Positions 47,468 through 56,011 of a DNA stretch of 64,000 nucleotides are shown in pieces (position 1 is the stretch's first letter; each line of letters starts with the position of its first letter). The notes beneath the pieces are model-generated. The model was given only the letters and a program-made list of their open reading frames with translations. It made no database searches and was not told the DNA's origin. The translations under genes were made by a program, and so were the position numbers. Source of the DNA: Asanoa ishikariensis (GTDB lineage: Bacteria; Actinomycetota; Actinomycetes; Mycobacteriales; Micromonosporaceae); NCBI RefSeq assembly GCF_900107455.1, contig NZ_FNQB01000001.1:2046001-2110000 (forward strand), written 5' to 3'.

Positions 47468-47938
47468 GTGTTGTCCATCGAGATCGCCAACGAGTCCGGC
47501 GTCACCGTCGACACCGACGCGGTGCTCGCCGTAGCCCGTCACGCCCTCGACGAGATGGGTGTCAACCCGCTCGCCGAGCTGTCCGTGCTGCTCGTCGACG
47601 TCGACTACATGACCGAGCTCAACCACCGGTGGATGGGCGGCGACGGTCCCACCGACGTGCTCGCCTTCCCCATGGACGAGGGCAGTGTCGACCACGGGCC
47701 GGGCGAGGTCAGCGGCAACGAGCCGGCGCTGCTCGGCGACATCGTGCTCTGCCCCGAGGTGGCGGCCAAGCAGGCGACGACCGCCGGCCACACGTCGGCC
47801 GACGAGCTGCACCTGCTCACCGTGCACGGGGTCCTCCACCTGCTGGGCTACGACCACGCGGAGCCCGACGAGGAGCGGGAGATGTTCGAGCTGCAGGCGC
47901 GGCTCCTGACCGGCTGGCGGGCGGCGCGGGCACGGTGA
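47468..47938 (+). CDS. ybeY: Endoribonuclease YbeY
   Basis: A 156-residue metal-dependent RNase for 16S rRNA maturation. The zinc site is [11 protein letters not shown] (H-x3-H-x5-H, ~119-129). The start is GTG 47468 with GAAAGAGG close upstream; TTG 47471 is the next codon. [12 protein letters not shown] is the conserved substrate-side motif. The stop overlaps the GTG of the following CorC-like gene. Confidence 0.96.
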   Translation: MLSIEIANESGVTVDTDAVLAVARHALDEMGVNPLAELSVLLVDVDYMTELNHRWMGGDGPTDVLAFPMDEGSVDHGPGEVSGNEPALLGDIVLCPEVAAKQATTAGHTSADELHLLTVHGVLHLLGYDHAEPDEEREMFELQARLLTGWRAARAR

Positions 47939-49284
47939 TCCACTTAGCCGCCACCGCTGCCGCGATCCAACCGGGGCTGCCCGACATTCAGCTCCTCCTG
48001 ATCGCCGCGGGGTTGGTCGTCCTGGGCGGGTTCTTCGCGATGACGGACGCCGCGCTCGGCGCGGTGTCCCCGGCCCGGGCCGGTGAGCTGGCGCGGGAGG
48101 GCGTGCGCGGTGCGCGCACCCTCCAGATCGTCGCCTCCGACGCGGTGCGCCACATCAACCTCCTGCTGCTCCTGCGGCTGCTCTGCGAGCTGACCGCCAC
48201 CACACTGGCCGCACTGGTCGCGGTCGACACCTGGGGTGCCGGCTGGCGGGCGGCGCTGGTCACCGCCAGCGCGATGACCGTGGTCAGCTTCGTCGTGGTC
48301 GGCGTCGCGCCACGCACCATCGGGCGGCAGAACGCGTACGCCGTCGGTCGGGCCACCGCGCCCCTGGTGCGCTGGCTCGGCCGGGCGCTCAACCCGCTCG
48401 CCTCGCTGCTGATCCTGATCGGCAACGCGGTGACGCCGGGGCGCGGCTTCCGGGAAGGCCCGTTCGCCACCCAGGTCGAGCTGCGCGAGCTGGTCGACCT
48501 GGCCGAGCAACGTGGCGTCGTGGAGAGCGGCGAGCGCCAGATGATCCACTCGGTGTTCGCGCTCGGCGACACCATCGCCCGCGAGGTGATGGTCCCGCGC
48601 ACGGACATGGTCTGGATAGAGGGCACCAAGACGCTGAGCCAGGCGCTGGCGCTGTTCCTGCGCTCCGGCTTCTCGCGCATCCCGGTGATCGGCGAGAACG
48701 TCGACGACGTGCTCGGCATCCTCTATCTCAAGGACGTGATCCGGCGGCTGGACGGCGAGGACGAGGAGGACGTCCCGGTCGCGGACGTGATGCGCGACGC
48801 CACCTTCGTGCCCGAGTCCAAGCCGGTCGACGACCTGCTCTCCGAGATGCAGGCGGCGCGTACCCACCTCGTGGTCGTGGTCGACGAGTACGGCGGCACC
48901 GCCGGCCTGGTCACCATCGAAGACATCCTGGAAGAGATCGTCGGCGAGATCACCGACGAGTACGACAACGAGCGCCCCCCGATCGAGCACCTCGACGACG
49001 GCGCGGTCCGGGTCGCCGCCCGCGTGCCGGTCGAGGACCTCAGCGAGCTGTTCGACGTCGACCTGCCCACCGACGAGGTGGAGACGGTCGGTGGCCTGCT
49101 CGCCCAGGCGCTCGGCCGGGTGCCGATCCCGGGCGCCGAGGCGACCGTCGATGGCCTGCACATGGTGGCCGAGGGCGTGGTCGGCCGCCGCAACCGGATC
49201 GATACCGTACTGGTCCGACGGGCCCACCAGGACCCGGACGGAGCCAACGATGACAGTGACGAGAGGCAACACGCGGATGTTTGA
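47935..49284 (+). CDS. CNNM/CorC (HlyC) family membrane protein with CBS domains
   Basis: A 449-residue protein. Residues ~15-180 form the CNNM-type membrane domain with about four helices ([29 protein letters not shown]). The acidic-helix/CBS region follows ([69 protein letters not shown]), then the CorC-HlyC C-terminal domain ([34 protein letters not shown]). The family is linked to Mg2+/Co2+ efflux and resistance. Actinobacteria keep it between ybeY and era. Confidence 0.95.
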   Translation: MIHLAATAAAIQPGLPDIQLLLIAAGLVVLGGFFAMTDAALGAVSPARAGELAREGVRGARTLQIVASDAVRHINLLLLLRLLCELTATTLAALVAVDTWGAGWRAALVTASAMTVVSFVVVGVAPRTIGRQNAYAVGRATAPLVRWLGRALNPLASLLILIGNAVTPGRGFREGPFATQVELRELVDLAEQRGVVESGERQMIHSVFALGDTIAREVMVPRTDMVWIEGTKTLSQALALFLRSGFSRIPVIGENVDDVLGILYLKDVIRRLDGEDEEDVPVADVMRDATFVPESKPVDDLLSEMQAARTHLVVVVDEYGGTAGLVTIEDILEEIVGEITDEYDNERPPIEHLDDGAVRVAARVPVEDLSELFDVDLPTDEVETVGGLLAQALGRVPIPGAEATVDGLHMVAEGVVGRRNRIDTVLVRRAHQDPDGANDDSDERQHADV

Positions 49285-49642
49285 GTCGCCCGACCTCGGG
49301 CCCCCCGCCCACCTAGACGCCGAGGACACCAAGCTGGTCACGCTGGCGCGTGGTGCCCGGGCGCGGGCCGGTGCGGTGGAGGGCGCCGCGGTGCGCGACC
49401 AGGACGGCCGCACGTACGCTGCCGCGACCGTCGCCCTGCCGTCGCTGACCATGACCGCGCTCCAGTTGGCGGTCGCCTCGGCGGCCGCCGCCGGCGCCAC
49501 CAAGCTCGAGGCGGCCGCGGTGGTCACCGAGGCCAGCACGCTCGACGGCCCTGGCCACGCCGTGGTCCGCGACCTGTCCGCCGACGCGCCGATCCACGTC
49601 GCCGCCCCGGACGGCACCGTGCTCGGCACGGTCGCCGCATGA
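49250..49642 (+). CDS. Cytidine deaminase-like protein lacking the zinc motif
   Basis: A 130-residue protein from ATG 49250, overlapping the CorC-like gene by 35 bases; ATG 49277 (MFESPDLGP) is an alternative. The body ([57 protein letters not shown]) follows the fold pattern of cytidine deaminases in the CorC-era interval of actinobacteria. However, it has no Cys and lacks the HAE and PCxxC zinc motifs, so it cannot be a normal zinc deaminase. The stop overlaps the era start by four bases. Role unknown. Confidence 0.8.
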   Translation: MTVTRGNTRMFESPDLGPPAHLDAEDTKLVTLARGARARAGAVEGAAVRDQDGRTYAAATVALPSLTMTALQLAVASAAAAGATKLEAAAVVTEASTLDGPGHAVVRDLSADAPIHVAAPDGTVLGTVAA

Positions 49643-50523
49643 GCCCCGTGTACCGCGCCGGGTTCGGCTGCTTCGTCGGCCGTCCCAACGCCGGCAAGTC
49701 GACGCTGACCAACGCGATCGTCGGCCAGAAGATCGCGATCACGTCGAGCAAGCCGCAGACCACCCGGCACGTGATCCGGGCCGTCCTGCACCGCCCGGAC
49801 TCCCAGCTCGTCCTGGTCGACACCCCGGGCCTGCACCGGCCGCGGACCCTGCTCGGCGAGCGGCTCAACGACCTGGTCCGGTCGACCTGGAGCGAGGTCG
49901 ACGTGATCGGCCTCTGCATCCCGGCCAACGAGGAGGTCGGCCGCGGCGACCGGTTCATCACCGGCGAGCTGGCCGAGCTGAAGGCCACCGTGCTGGCCGT
50001 GGTCACCAAGACCGACCTGGTCGACAAGGCCACGCTGGCCCGGCAGTTGGCCGCGGTCGGCGAGCTGGCCGACTTCGCCGCGGTGGTGCCGGTCAGCGCC
50101 ACCACCGGTGCTCAGATCGACACCCTGGTCGAGGTGATGACCGACTTCCTGCCGGAGTCGCCGCAGCTCTACCCCGACGACATGATCACCGACGAGCCGG
50201 AGGCGATCCTGATCGCCGAGCTGGTCCGCGAGGCCGCCCTGGAAGGCGTCCGCGACGAGCTGCCCCACTCGATCGCGGTCGTGGTCGAGGAGATGTTCGA
50301 CGAAGGCTCCCTGACCAAGATCTTTGCCGACGTCTACGTCGAGCGGCAGAGCCAGAAAGCTATCGTGATCGGGGCGCAGGCGAGCCGGCTCAAGGACATC
50401 GGCATCCGCTCGCGCCAGGAGATCGAGGCACTCCTGGGTCGCCGGGTCTACCTCGACCTGCACGTCCGCGTCGCCAAGGAATGGCAGCGCGACCCCAAGC
50501 AGCTGCGCAAGCTGGGGTTCTGA
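49639..50523 (+). CDS. era: GTPase Era
   Basis: A 294-residue GTPase binding the 3' end of 16S rRNA during 30S assembly. ATG 49639 ([29 protein letters not shown]): G1 GRPNAGKST at ~14, G2 region SSKPQTTRHVI, G3 DTPGLH, G4 TKTD. The C-terminal KH domain carries EEMFDEGSLTKIFADVYVERQSQKAIVIG...IGIRSRQEIEALLGRRVYLDLHVRVAKEWQ. It closes the phoH-ybeY-CorC-CDA-like-era run of coupled genes. Confidence 0.97.
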   Translation: MSPVYRAGFGCFVGRPNAGKSTLTNAIVGQKIAITSSKPQTTRHVIRAVLHRPDSQLVLVDTPGLHRPRTLLGERLNDLVRSTWSEVDVIGLCIPANEEVGRGDRFITGELAELKATVLAVVTKTDLVDKATLARQLAAVGELADFAAVVPVSATTGAQIDTLVEVMTDFLPESPQLYPDDMITDEPEAILIAELVREAALEGVRDELPHSIAVVVEEMFDEGSLTKIFADVYVERQSQKAIVIGAQASRLKDIGIRSRQEIEALLGRRVYLDLHVRVAKEWQRDPKQLRKLGF

Positions 50524-50536
50524 GCTGGGAGGTCCG

Positions 50537-51310
50537 ATGCGGCGGGTGCTGATCACGGGAGGCGCCGGCCGCATCGGCGGGTTGCTCAAGACCCGGTTGG
50601 CCGGCGACTACGCGGTGCGCTCGTTCGATGTCGCCGTCCAGGAGCCGGTGCCGGGCGTCGAGGCGATCCGCGGCGTGGTCGGCGACCTGGACGCGCTGGT
50701 CGAGGCGTGCGCCGGCGTCGACGTGGTGATCCACCTGGCCGGCATCGCGAGCGAGGCGCTCTGGGAGGACCTGGTCCGGGTCAACCTCGACGGCACGCGC
50801 ACCGTGCTGGAGGCCGCGCGGTTGGCCGGCGTACCCAAGGTGGTCCTGGCCTCCTCGATCCACGCGTCCGGCTTCCAGCCGCCCACCACGACGCCGCTGC
50901 CGGCGACGTCCGCGCCCCGGCCGGACACCTACTACGGCTGGACCAAGGCGGCCATGGAGTCGCTCGGCAGCCTCTACAGCGACCGGTACGACCTGACCGT
51001 GTTCGCGGTCCGGATCGGCGCGTTCCAGCAGACACCCTGGTCGGAGGTCGACGTGCCGATCTGGCTGTCGCCCGACGACTGCGTGCGGCTGTTCCGCGCC
51101 CTGGTCGACACGCCCGTCACCGGCTTCCGGGTGGTCTGGGGCGTGAGCGCCAACTCCACGGGCTGGCTGGAGCTCGACGCTGAGGTCGGCTACGCGCCCA
51201 CGGACGACTCCGACACCGTCGCCCACCTGGCCGCACCCAGCGACGATGCCGCGCACGCACACCTCGGTGGGGTGTTCTGCGCTGTCCCGCTCGGCAAGCC
51301 ACTCTGGTGA
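50537..51310 (+). CDS. NAD-dependent epimerase/dehydratase (extended SDR)
   Basis: A 257-residue Rossmann-fold enzyme. NAD-binding GGAGRIGG is at residues ~8-15 (MRRVLITGGAGRIGGLLKTRLAGDY), the catalytic YxxxK lies in TYYGWTKAAMESLG (~135), and SSIHASGF places the catalytic Ser region. Size and motifs resemble uronate dehydrogenase-like SDRs, which oxidise hexuronic acids; this is only a family-level guess. It starts 14 bases after era, possibly in the same transcript. Confidence 0.88.
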   Translation: MRRVLITGGAGRIGGLLKTRLAGDYAVRSFDVAVQEPVPGVEAIRGVVGDLDALVEACAGVDVVIHLAGIASEALWEDLVRVNLDGTRTVLEAARLAGVPKVVLASSIHASGFQPPTTTPLPATSAPRPDTYYGWTKAAMESLGSLYSDRYDLTVFAVRIGAFQQTPWSEVDVPIWLSPDDCVRLFRALVDTPVTGFRVVWGVSANSTGWLELDAEVGYAPTDDSDTVAHLAAPSDDAAHAHLGGVFCAVPLGKPLW

Positions 51311-51344
51311 TGTGGGATTGCTCACCGGTGCCTGAGGTTTGATC

Positions 51345-52535
51345 GTGAAAGGCCTTGGGGTACGGCTTGACCCGATGCGGAACCGTTACATAGACCTGCT
51401 GCGCGCGGTGGCCATCGCGCGGGTCGTCGTCTACCACACGTCCGGCTGGACGCTGCTCTCGTTCGTACCCGCGATGTCGTTGATGTTCGCCCTCGGCGGT
51501 TCGCTGATGGCGTCCTCACTGGACCGGGCAGGGGTACGCGCGGTCGGTCGCCGGCTCCGCCGCCTGCTGCCGTCGCTGTGGGTGGTGTCCGCCATCTTCG
51601 TGCCGGCGATGTGGCTGACCGGCCTGGACGCGCACTGGAAGCTGCTGCTGTGGGTGGTGCCGCTGGCCGACCCGCCGGCCAACCACTGGGGCGCGCTGGC
51701 CCTGAGCACGATCTGGTACCTGCGCGACTACCTGTGGTTCGTGCTCGTCTCCCCGCTCGCGCTGTGGCTGTTCCGCCGCTCGCCGGTGCCGATGCTGATC
51801 GCGCCGTACCTGCTGCTGCTCGTCTTCGAGCTCGGCCTGCTGTCGGGCCCGCCGGTGCTGCGCGACTTCGGCCTCTACCTGGGCGCCTGGCTGCTCGGCT
51901 TCGCACACCACGACGGCCTGCTGCGCCGCTGGTCGCGCCGGACGCTGATGGTCGCGGCGGCGGTGTTCTGCGGCGTGGGCCTGGCCTGGATCCTGACCCA
52001 CCCGGGCTTCCGGGGGTACGACCTCAACGACATCCCGCTCGGCAACGCGCTGTGGTCAGCGGGCGTGATCCTGGTGGCGCTGGGCTTCCTGCCCGCGACG
52101 GCCGACTGGATCACCCGCTGGGCCTGGTTCGACCGGTTGGTGACGCTGCTCAACTCTCGCGCGCTGACCATCTACCTGTGGCACATGCCAGTGGTCATCC
52201 TGGTCGCCGCGGTCGCGGCGCCGCTGGGGTACGAGGGCCTGCAGGCGGACCGGGTGGCAGTCCGGCTGGTCTTCGTGGTGCTGTTGGTCGCCGTCGCGGT
52301 GGCGGCGTTCGGCTGGGTCGAGGACCTGGCCGCGCGGCGCAGCCCGGTGCTCCTGCCCGGCGCCCGCCGCCGTCCTCCGCTCCCGATCCCGGTCTCGCCG
52401 GCACCGGCCCAGGCAGCGGCCCTCGCCGACCGCCCGGTGTTGGTCTGGCGCTGGGAGCAGACCGACACACTCGAGGAGCGCCGCCACGTCGCGGTGGTCT
52501 CCCGGTGGACCTCGGCGTCCGGCCCGCACGTCTGA
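51345..52535 (+). CDS. Acyltransferase 3 family membrane protein
   Basis: A 396-residue integral membrane protein with about ten helices. GTG 51345 has GAGG seven bases upstream; ATG 51375 (MRNRYIDLLRAVAIARVVVYH) is the next start, and no clear site precedes it. The RYIDLLRAVAIARVVVYHTSGW opening with its conserved His is the AT3 signature. LHN/HMP-type motifs (LYLWHMPVVIL) lie near the C-terminus. AT3 proteins transfer acyl groups to cell-wall sugars, lipids or secondary metabolites; the target is unknown. Confidence 0.9.
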   Translation: MKGLGVRLDPMRNRYIDLLRAVAIARVVVYHTSGWTLLSFVPAMSLMFALGGSLMASSLDRAGVRAVGRRLRRLLPSLWVVSAIFVPAMWLTGLDAHWKLLLWVVPLADPPANHWGALALSTIWYLRDYLWFVLVSPLALWLFRRSPVPMLIAPYLLLLVFELGLLSGPPVLRDFGLYLGAWLLGFAHHDGLLRRWSRRTLMVAAAVFCGVGLAWILTHPGFRGYDLNDIPLGNALWSAGVILVALGFLPATADWITRWAWFDRLVTLLNSRALTIYLWHMPVVILVAAVAAPLGYEGLQADRVAVRLVFVVLLVAVAVAAFGWVEDLAARRSPVLLPGARRRPPLPIPVSPAPAQAAALADRPVLVWRWEQTDTLEERRHVAVVSRWTSASGPHV

Positions 52536-52589
52536 GGAATGCCGGCTAGCAGGGATGCCACCGTCGCTCGGCGGGGTCATGGTGGTGGG

Positions 52590-52937
52590 GTGAACCTGCT
52601 CATCGTTGACGACAGCGAACGCTTCGTCCGGTCCGCTCGGCGGCTGCTGGAGCGGGAGGGCGCGGTGGTCGCGACGGCGGCGACGGGCGCCGAGGCGATC
52701 GCGGTCGCTGCGGCCCTTTCAGTCGATGTCTCCTTGGTCGACGTCCAGCTCGGCACCGAAAGCGGCCCCCGGGTCGCCGACGCGCTGGCCGCCCGAGGCC
52801 TGGGCGGCCGGATCCTGCTCATCTCGACCCGTGGCGCCGACGACCTGGCCGATCTGCTGGCCGGTTCCGCGGCGGTGGGCTTCGTGCCGAAGTCGGACCT
52901 GTCGGTGGCCGCGATCCGCGCTCAGGCCTGGAGGTAG
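52590..52937 (+). CDS. Single-domain response regulator (receiver only)
   Basis: A 115-residue receiver domain with no output domain. GTG 52590 (VNLLIVDDSERFVRSARRLLEREG). The acidic pair is VDDS, the phospho-acceptor Asp lies in VSLVDVQLG (~48), Thr in LLISTRGADD (~80), and Lys in FVPKSDL (~101). It converges with a LuxR-type regulator, their 3' ends overlapping by 16 bases. The divergent kinase at 53604 is a possible partner. It could act as a phosphate sink. Confidence 0.85.
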   Translation: MNLLIVDDSERFVRSARRLLEREGAVVATAATGAEAIAVAAALSVDVSLVDVQLGTESGPRVADALAARGLGGRILLISTRGADDLADLLAGSAAVGFVPKSDLSVAAIRAQAWR

Positions 52938-53566
52938 CGGACCACGGCCAGCACCCGCCGGTGGTCGGCCGTGGTCTCCGGCAGCTCGAGCTTGGTCAGG
53001 ATGCTGCGCACGTGCTTCTCGACGGTCCCCTCGGCCAGCCAGAGCCGCTCCGCGATGCCGGCGTTGGACCGCCCCTCGGCCATCAACGCGAGCACCTCGC
53101 GCTCGCGCGGGCTCAGCGGCGCCAGCGGGTCGACCCGGCGTCGGGTGTTGACGAGCTCGCGGACCAGGTCGGGGTCGACGACCGAGCCGCCGGCGGCCAC
53201 CCGCTGCACCGCCTCGACGAAGCTCGCCACGTCGGTCACCCGGTTCTTGAGCAGATAGCCGACGCCGCCCTCGGCGCTGAGCAACTGGAGGGCGTGCTCG
53301 ACGGCGACGTGCGCCGACAGCACGAGGACGCCGGTGCCGGGGTGCCGGGCGCGGATCGTCTCGGCCGCGGTCAGGCCGGCGGTGCGGTCGGGCGGCATCC
53401 GGACGTCGAGGATGGCGATGTCGGGCTTGGTCTCGGCCACGAGGTCGACGGCGCCGGGTCCGTCGCCGGCCGTGCCCGCGACCTCGATGCCGGCCCGCTC
53501 CAGCAGCCCGGCCAGCCCTTCCCGGAGCAGCACGTCGTCGTCGGCGAGCACCGCCCGGATCACCAT
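52922..53566 (-). CDS. NarL/LuxR-family response regulator
   Basis: A 214-residue two-component regulator. ATG 53566 (MVIRAVLADDDVLLREGLAGLLERAG) with AGGGGC upstream. The receiver phospho-acceptor lies in IAILDVRMPPD (~52). The LuxR HTH is at ~145-205 (LSPREREVLALMAEGRSNAGIAERLWLAEGTVEKHVRSILTKLEL). It is divergent from the kinase at 53604 with 37 bases between starts, a pair by position. The 3' end overlaps the receiver-only gene. Confidence 0.94.
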   Translation of the reverse strand: MVIRAVLADDDVLLREGLAGLLERAGIEVAGTAGDGPGAVDLVAETKPDIAILDVRMPPDRTAGLTAAETIRARHPGTGVLVLSAHVAVEHALQLLSAEGGVGYLLKNRVTDVASFVEAVQRVAAGGSVVDPDLVRELVNTRRRVDPLAPLSPREREVLALMAEGRSNAGIAERLWLAEGTVEKHVRSILTKLELPETTADHRRVLAVVRYLQA

Positions 53567-53603
53567 GATTGCCCCTGTTGTCGGACCGCGTACAGGCCGC
53601 ACC

Positions 53604-54962
53604 ATGGTACGCGTGCGAATGGGACTGCTCGGGCGCGTGCTCGTGGGCGCCGGTGTGCCCACGCTGGTCGCCGCCGCCGCGTTCGTGACGATGCTCGGCT
53701 CGATCTCCGACGTGCGCGACGCGCAGGGCCGGGTCGCCACCTCGCAGGAGGCGGTGATCGCGGCTGAGGGGCTGTCTCGAGCGGTCGGCGACGTCGCGCT
53801 GGCCCAACGCGGCCGGCTGCTCGGCGTCGCGGACAGCGCGTCGGCCGAGCTGGCCGCCGCCGACCGGGTGCGCGCACAGGCATCGGCGCTCGCGGAGTTG
53901 GCGCTCGAGGGCCCGGGGGAGCAGAGCCGGGTCGCCGACCTGACCGCCGCGTCCGACGCGTACCTCCGCCGTTCGCAGCGCGGTGCGGACCCGGCGGCGG
54001 TGCTGCTCGCCGCCGTCGACCACCGGCTCGACGCATTCCTCGCCCAGGAGCGGGCGGTCGCGGCCGAACAGGAGCGCGAGGCCTCGGCCGCGACCGCCCG
54101 CGCTGTCACCGCCGCCGGCATCGGGCTGGCCGCGTCGCTGGTCGCGTTGCTGCTGGTCGCCATCTACCTGACGCGTACCGTCTCGCTGCCGATCCGCCGC
54201 GCCGGCGTGGTGGCCGGCCGCTTCGCCGGGGGAGACCTCGACGCCCGGCTCCGCGTGACCGGCGTGGGCGAGGTCGGCGACCTGCAACGCGCACTCAACG
54301 CGATGGCCGCCGGGCTCGCCTCGGCCCGCGCGGAGCTCACCGCCTCACGGACCCGCATCGTCGCCGCCGACTTCCGGGCGCGGAGGTCGATCGAGCGCGA
54401 CCTGCACGACGGTCTCCAGCAGCGGCTGGTGGCGCTGGCACTGGACCTGCGGGCGCTGAGCGCCGACACGCCGTCGGCGTTGCGGCCGCAGGTCGACGAG
54501 GTGACCGAGGGGCTCGTCGAGGCGACCGAGGAACTGCGCGACTTCGTGCACGGCATCCAGCCCGCCGCGCTGACCGACAGCGGCCTCGGCGCGGCGCTGC
54601 GGACGCTGGCCCGCCGGGCCGCCCTACCGGTCGAGGTGCGCGCCGACCTGGCCGACAGGTTGCCGGCCGACGTGGAGTCGGCCGCGTACTACTTCGTCTC
54701 GGAAGCCTTGACCAACGCGACGAAGCACGCCTCCGCGTCCTATGTGGAGGTCTCGGTGACCGTGGTCGCCGGCCTGCTGGAGGTGGTCGTCCGTGACGAC
54801 GGTGTCGGGGGTGCGGATCGGTCGGCCGGCACGGGCCTGGTCGGCCTGGCGGACCGGATCGAGGCCCTCGGCGGGCGATTCACGCTGGTCAGTCCGCCGG
54901 GCGAGGGCACGACGCTGACCGCGACGATGCCTGGCCAGCGGGGTGGACCCGCTACCGGCTAG
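53604..54962 (+). CDS. NarX-type sensor histidine kinase
   Basis: A 452-residue membrane kinase. TM1 is at ~8-30 and TM2 at ~170-190, enclosing a helical extracellular sensor of about 140 residues (SISDVRDAQGRVATSQEAVIAAEG...). A HAMP domain follows (RTVSLPIRRAGVVAGRFAGGDLDARLRV). The HisKA_3 site is RSIERDLHDGLQQRLVALALDLR with the phospho-His at ~266. The HATPase has the N-box EALTNATKHA and the GTGLVGLADRIEALGG segment. Divergent from its probable partner regulator. Its cue is unknown. Confidence 0.93.
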   Translation: MVRVRMGLLGRVLVGAGVPTLVAAAAFVTMLGSISDVRDAQGRVATSQEAVIAAEGLSRAVGDVALAQRGRLLGVADSASAELAAADRVRAQASALAELALEGPGEQSRVADLTAASDAYLRRSQRGADPAAVLLAAVDHRLDAFLAQERAVAAEQEREASAATARAVTAAGIGLAASLVALLLVAIYLTRTVSLPIRRAGVVAGRFAGGDLDARLRVTGVGEVGDLQRALNAMAAGLASARAELTASRTRIVAADFRARRSIERDLHDGLQQRLVALALDLRALSADTPSALRPQVDEVTEGLVEATEELRDFVHGIQPAALTDSGLGAALRTLARRAALPVEVRADLADRLPADVESAAYYFVSEALTNATKHASASYVEVSVTVVAGLLEVVVRDDGVGGADRSAGTGLVGLADRIEALGGRFTLVSPPGEGTTLTATMPGQRGGPATG

Positions 54963-55026
54963 CCGGTAACGCGGATGGCGGCTGGCGTCGAAGCGTCGAG
55001 GGGGCCATCGGCGGGACGCTCTATCC

Positions 55027-55959
55027 ATGACGACGCAGACGCTCCCGTACCCCATCGCATCGACTGCCCGACGTCACCGCGAGGTGCCCCCGTGGGCCCG
55101 GATCCTGCTCGGCGGCGGCGCGCTGTGGCTGGCCACCGTGGTCATCACGTTCGTCACGGGCAACGTCAACCTGGTGCCGACCATCATCCTGGTCGGCGCG
55201 TTCCTGGTCCCGGTCGCGTTCGTGGCGTGGGCCTTCAACCGCGCGGACGCGATCCTGACCCCGTCGAAGATCTTCACCGCCTTCCTGTACGGCGGCGTGC
55301 TGGGCGTCCTCGGCGCCTCGGTCCTGGAAGCGGCCTTCGTGCACAACACCTCGATGACCGGCTTCGTGGGCGTGGGCCTCATCGAAGAGGGCGTCAAGCT
55401 GCTCGTCCTGTTCCTGATGGCCCGCCACCTGGGCCGCTGGACGATGCGCGACGGCCTGGTGCTCGGTGCCACGGTCGGCTTCGGCTTCGCCGCCTTCGAG
55501 AGCGCCGGGTACGCGTTCCAGGCCCTGTTCAACGGCCAGCACGGCCTGTCCCTGCTCGGCGTGGTCGAGACGGAGCTGCTGCGCGGCATCCTGACCCCGT
55601 TCGGCCACGGCCTGTGGACCGCGATCGCCGGTGCGGCCCTGTTCGCGGTGGCCGCCCGCCGCGGCCGGGCGACGCTGTGGGCCCGCCCGGTCGCGTTGGC
55701 CTACCTGGCGGTGACGGCGCTGCACGCGCTGTGGGACGCGGCCGGCCTGGCGGCGGCGTGGCTCACCCTGCACCTGACCGGCACGCCGCAGCAGTGGACC
55801 CAGGCGCGGCAGGGGATCGCGGTAACCGCGACCCCGGCCCAACTCCACCTCGACGCGGTCCTGAGCTTCGCCCTCCCGGCCGTGGACGCCCTGATCGGCC
55901 TGGCGCTGGTGATCGTCCTGACCCTCCGGGTTCGCCGCCAGGAACGAGCCATGTTCTGA
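55027..55959 (+). CDS. PrsW-family intramembrane metalloprotease
   Basis: A 310-residue protein with about eight to nine helices. PrsW motifs: GLIEEGVKLLVLFL (EExxK), GFGFAAFESAGYAFQ (FxxxE), FGHGLWTAIAGA (H-x-x-W) and ALHALWDA (H-x-x-x-D). PrsW in Bacillus cleaves an anti-sigma factor; the substrate here is unknown. ATG 55027, 64 bases after the kinase. It converges with the membrane protein at 56012. Confidence 0.88.
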   Translation: MTTQTLPYPIASTARRHREVPPWARILLGGGALWLATVVITFVTGNVNLVPTIILVGAFLVPVAFVAWAFNRADAILTPSKIFTAFLYGGVLGVLGASVLEAAFVHNTSMTGFVGVGLIEEGVKLLVLFLMARHLGRWTMRDGLVLGATVGFGFAAFESAGYAFQALFNGQHGLSLLGVVETELLRGILTPFGHGLWTAIAGAALFAVAARRGRATLWARPVALAYLAVTALHALWDAAGLAAAWLTLHLTGTPQQWTQARQGIAVTATPAQLHLDAVLSFALPAVDALIGLALVIVLTLRVRRQERAMF

Positions 55960-55971
55960 CCGGCTTCGCCT

Positions 55972-56003
55972 AGCGCACCACCTCGTCGCGGGGGTGGTGC
56001 GCT
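55972..56003. terminator. Bidirectional terminator
   Basis: AGCGCACCACC (55972-55982) and GGTGGTGCGCT (55993-56003) form a perfect 11-bp stem with a 10-nt loop between convergent genes; TTCC follows on the plus strand. Confidence 0.8.
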
Positions 56004-56011
56004 TCCGGCCG

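Noticed and set aside
47944-50589. 881-codon antisense frame over the CorC-like and era genes
   Set aside because: No domain, and both genes beneath it are clear family members. Third-position GC bias keeps the antisense frame open.
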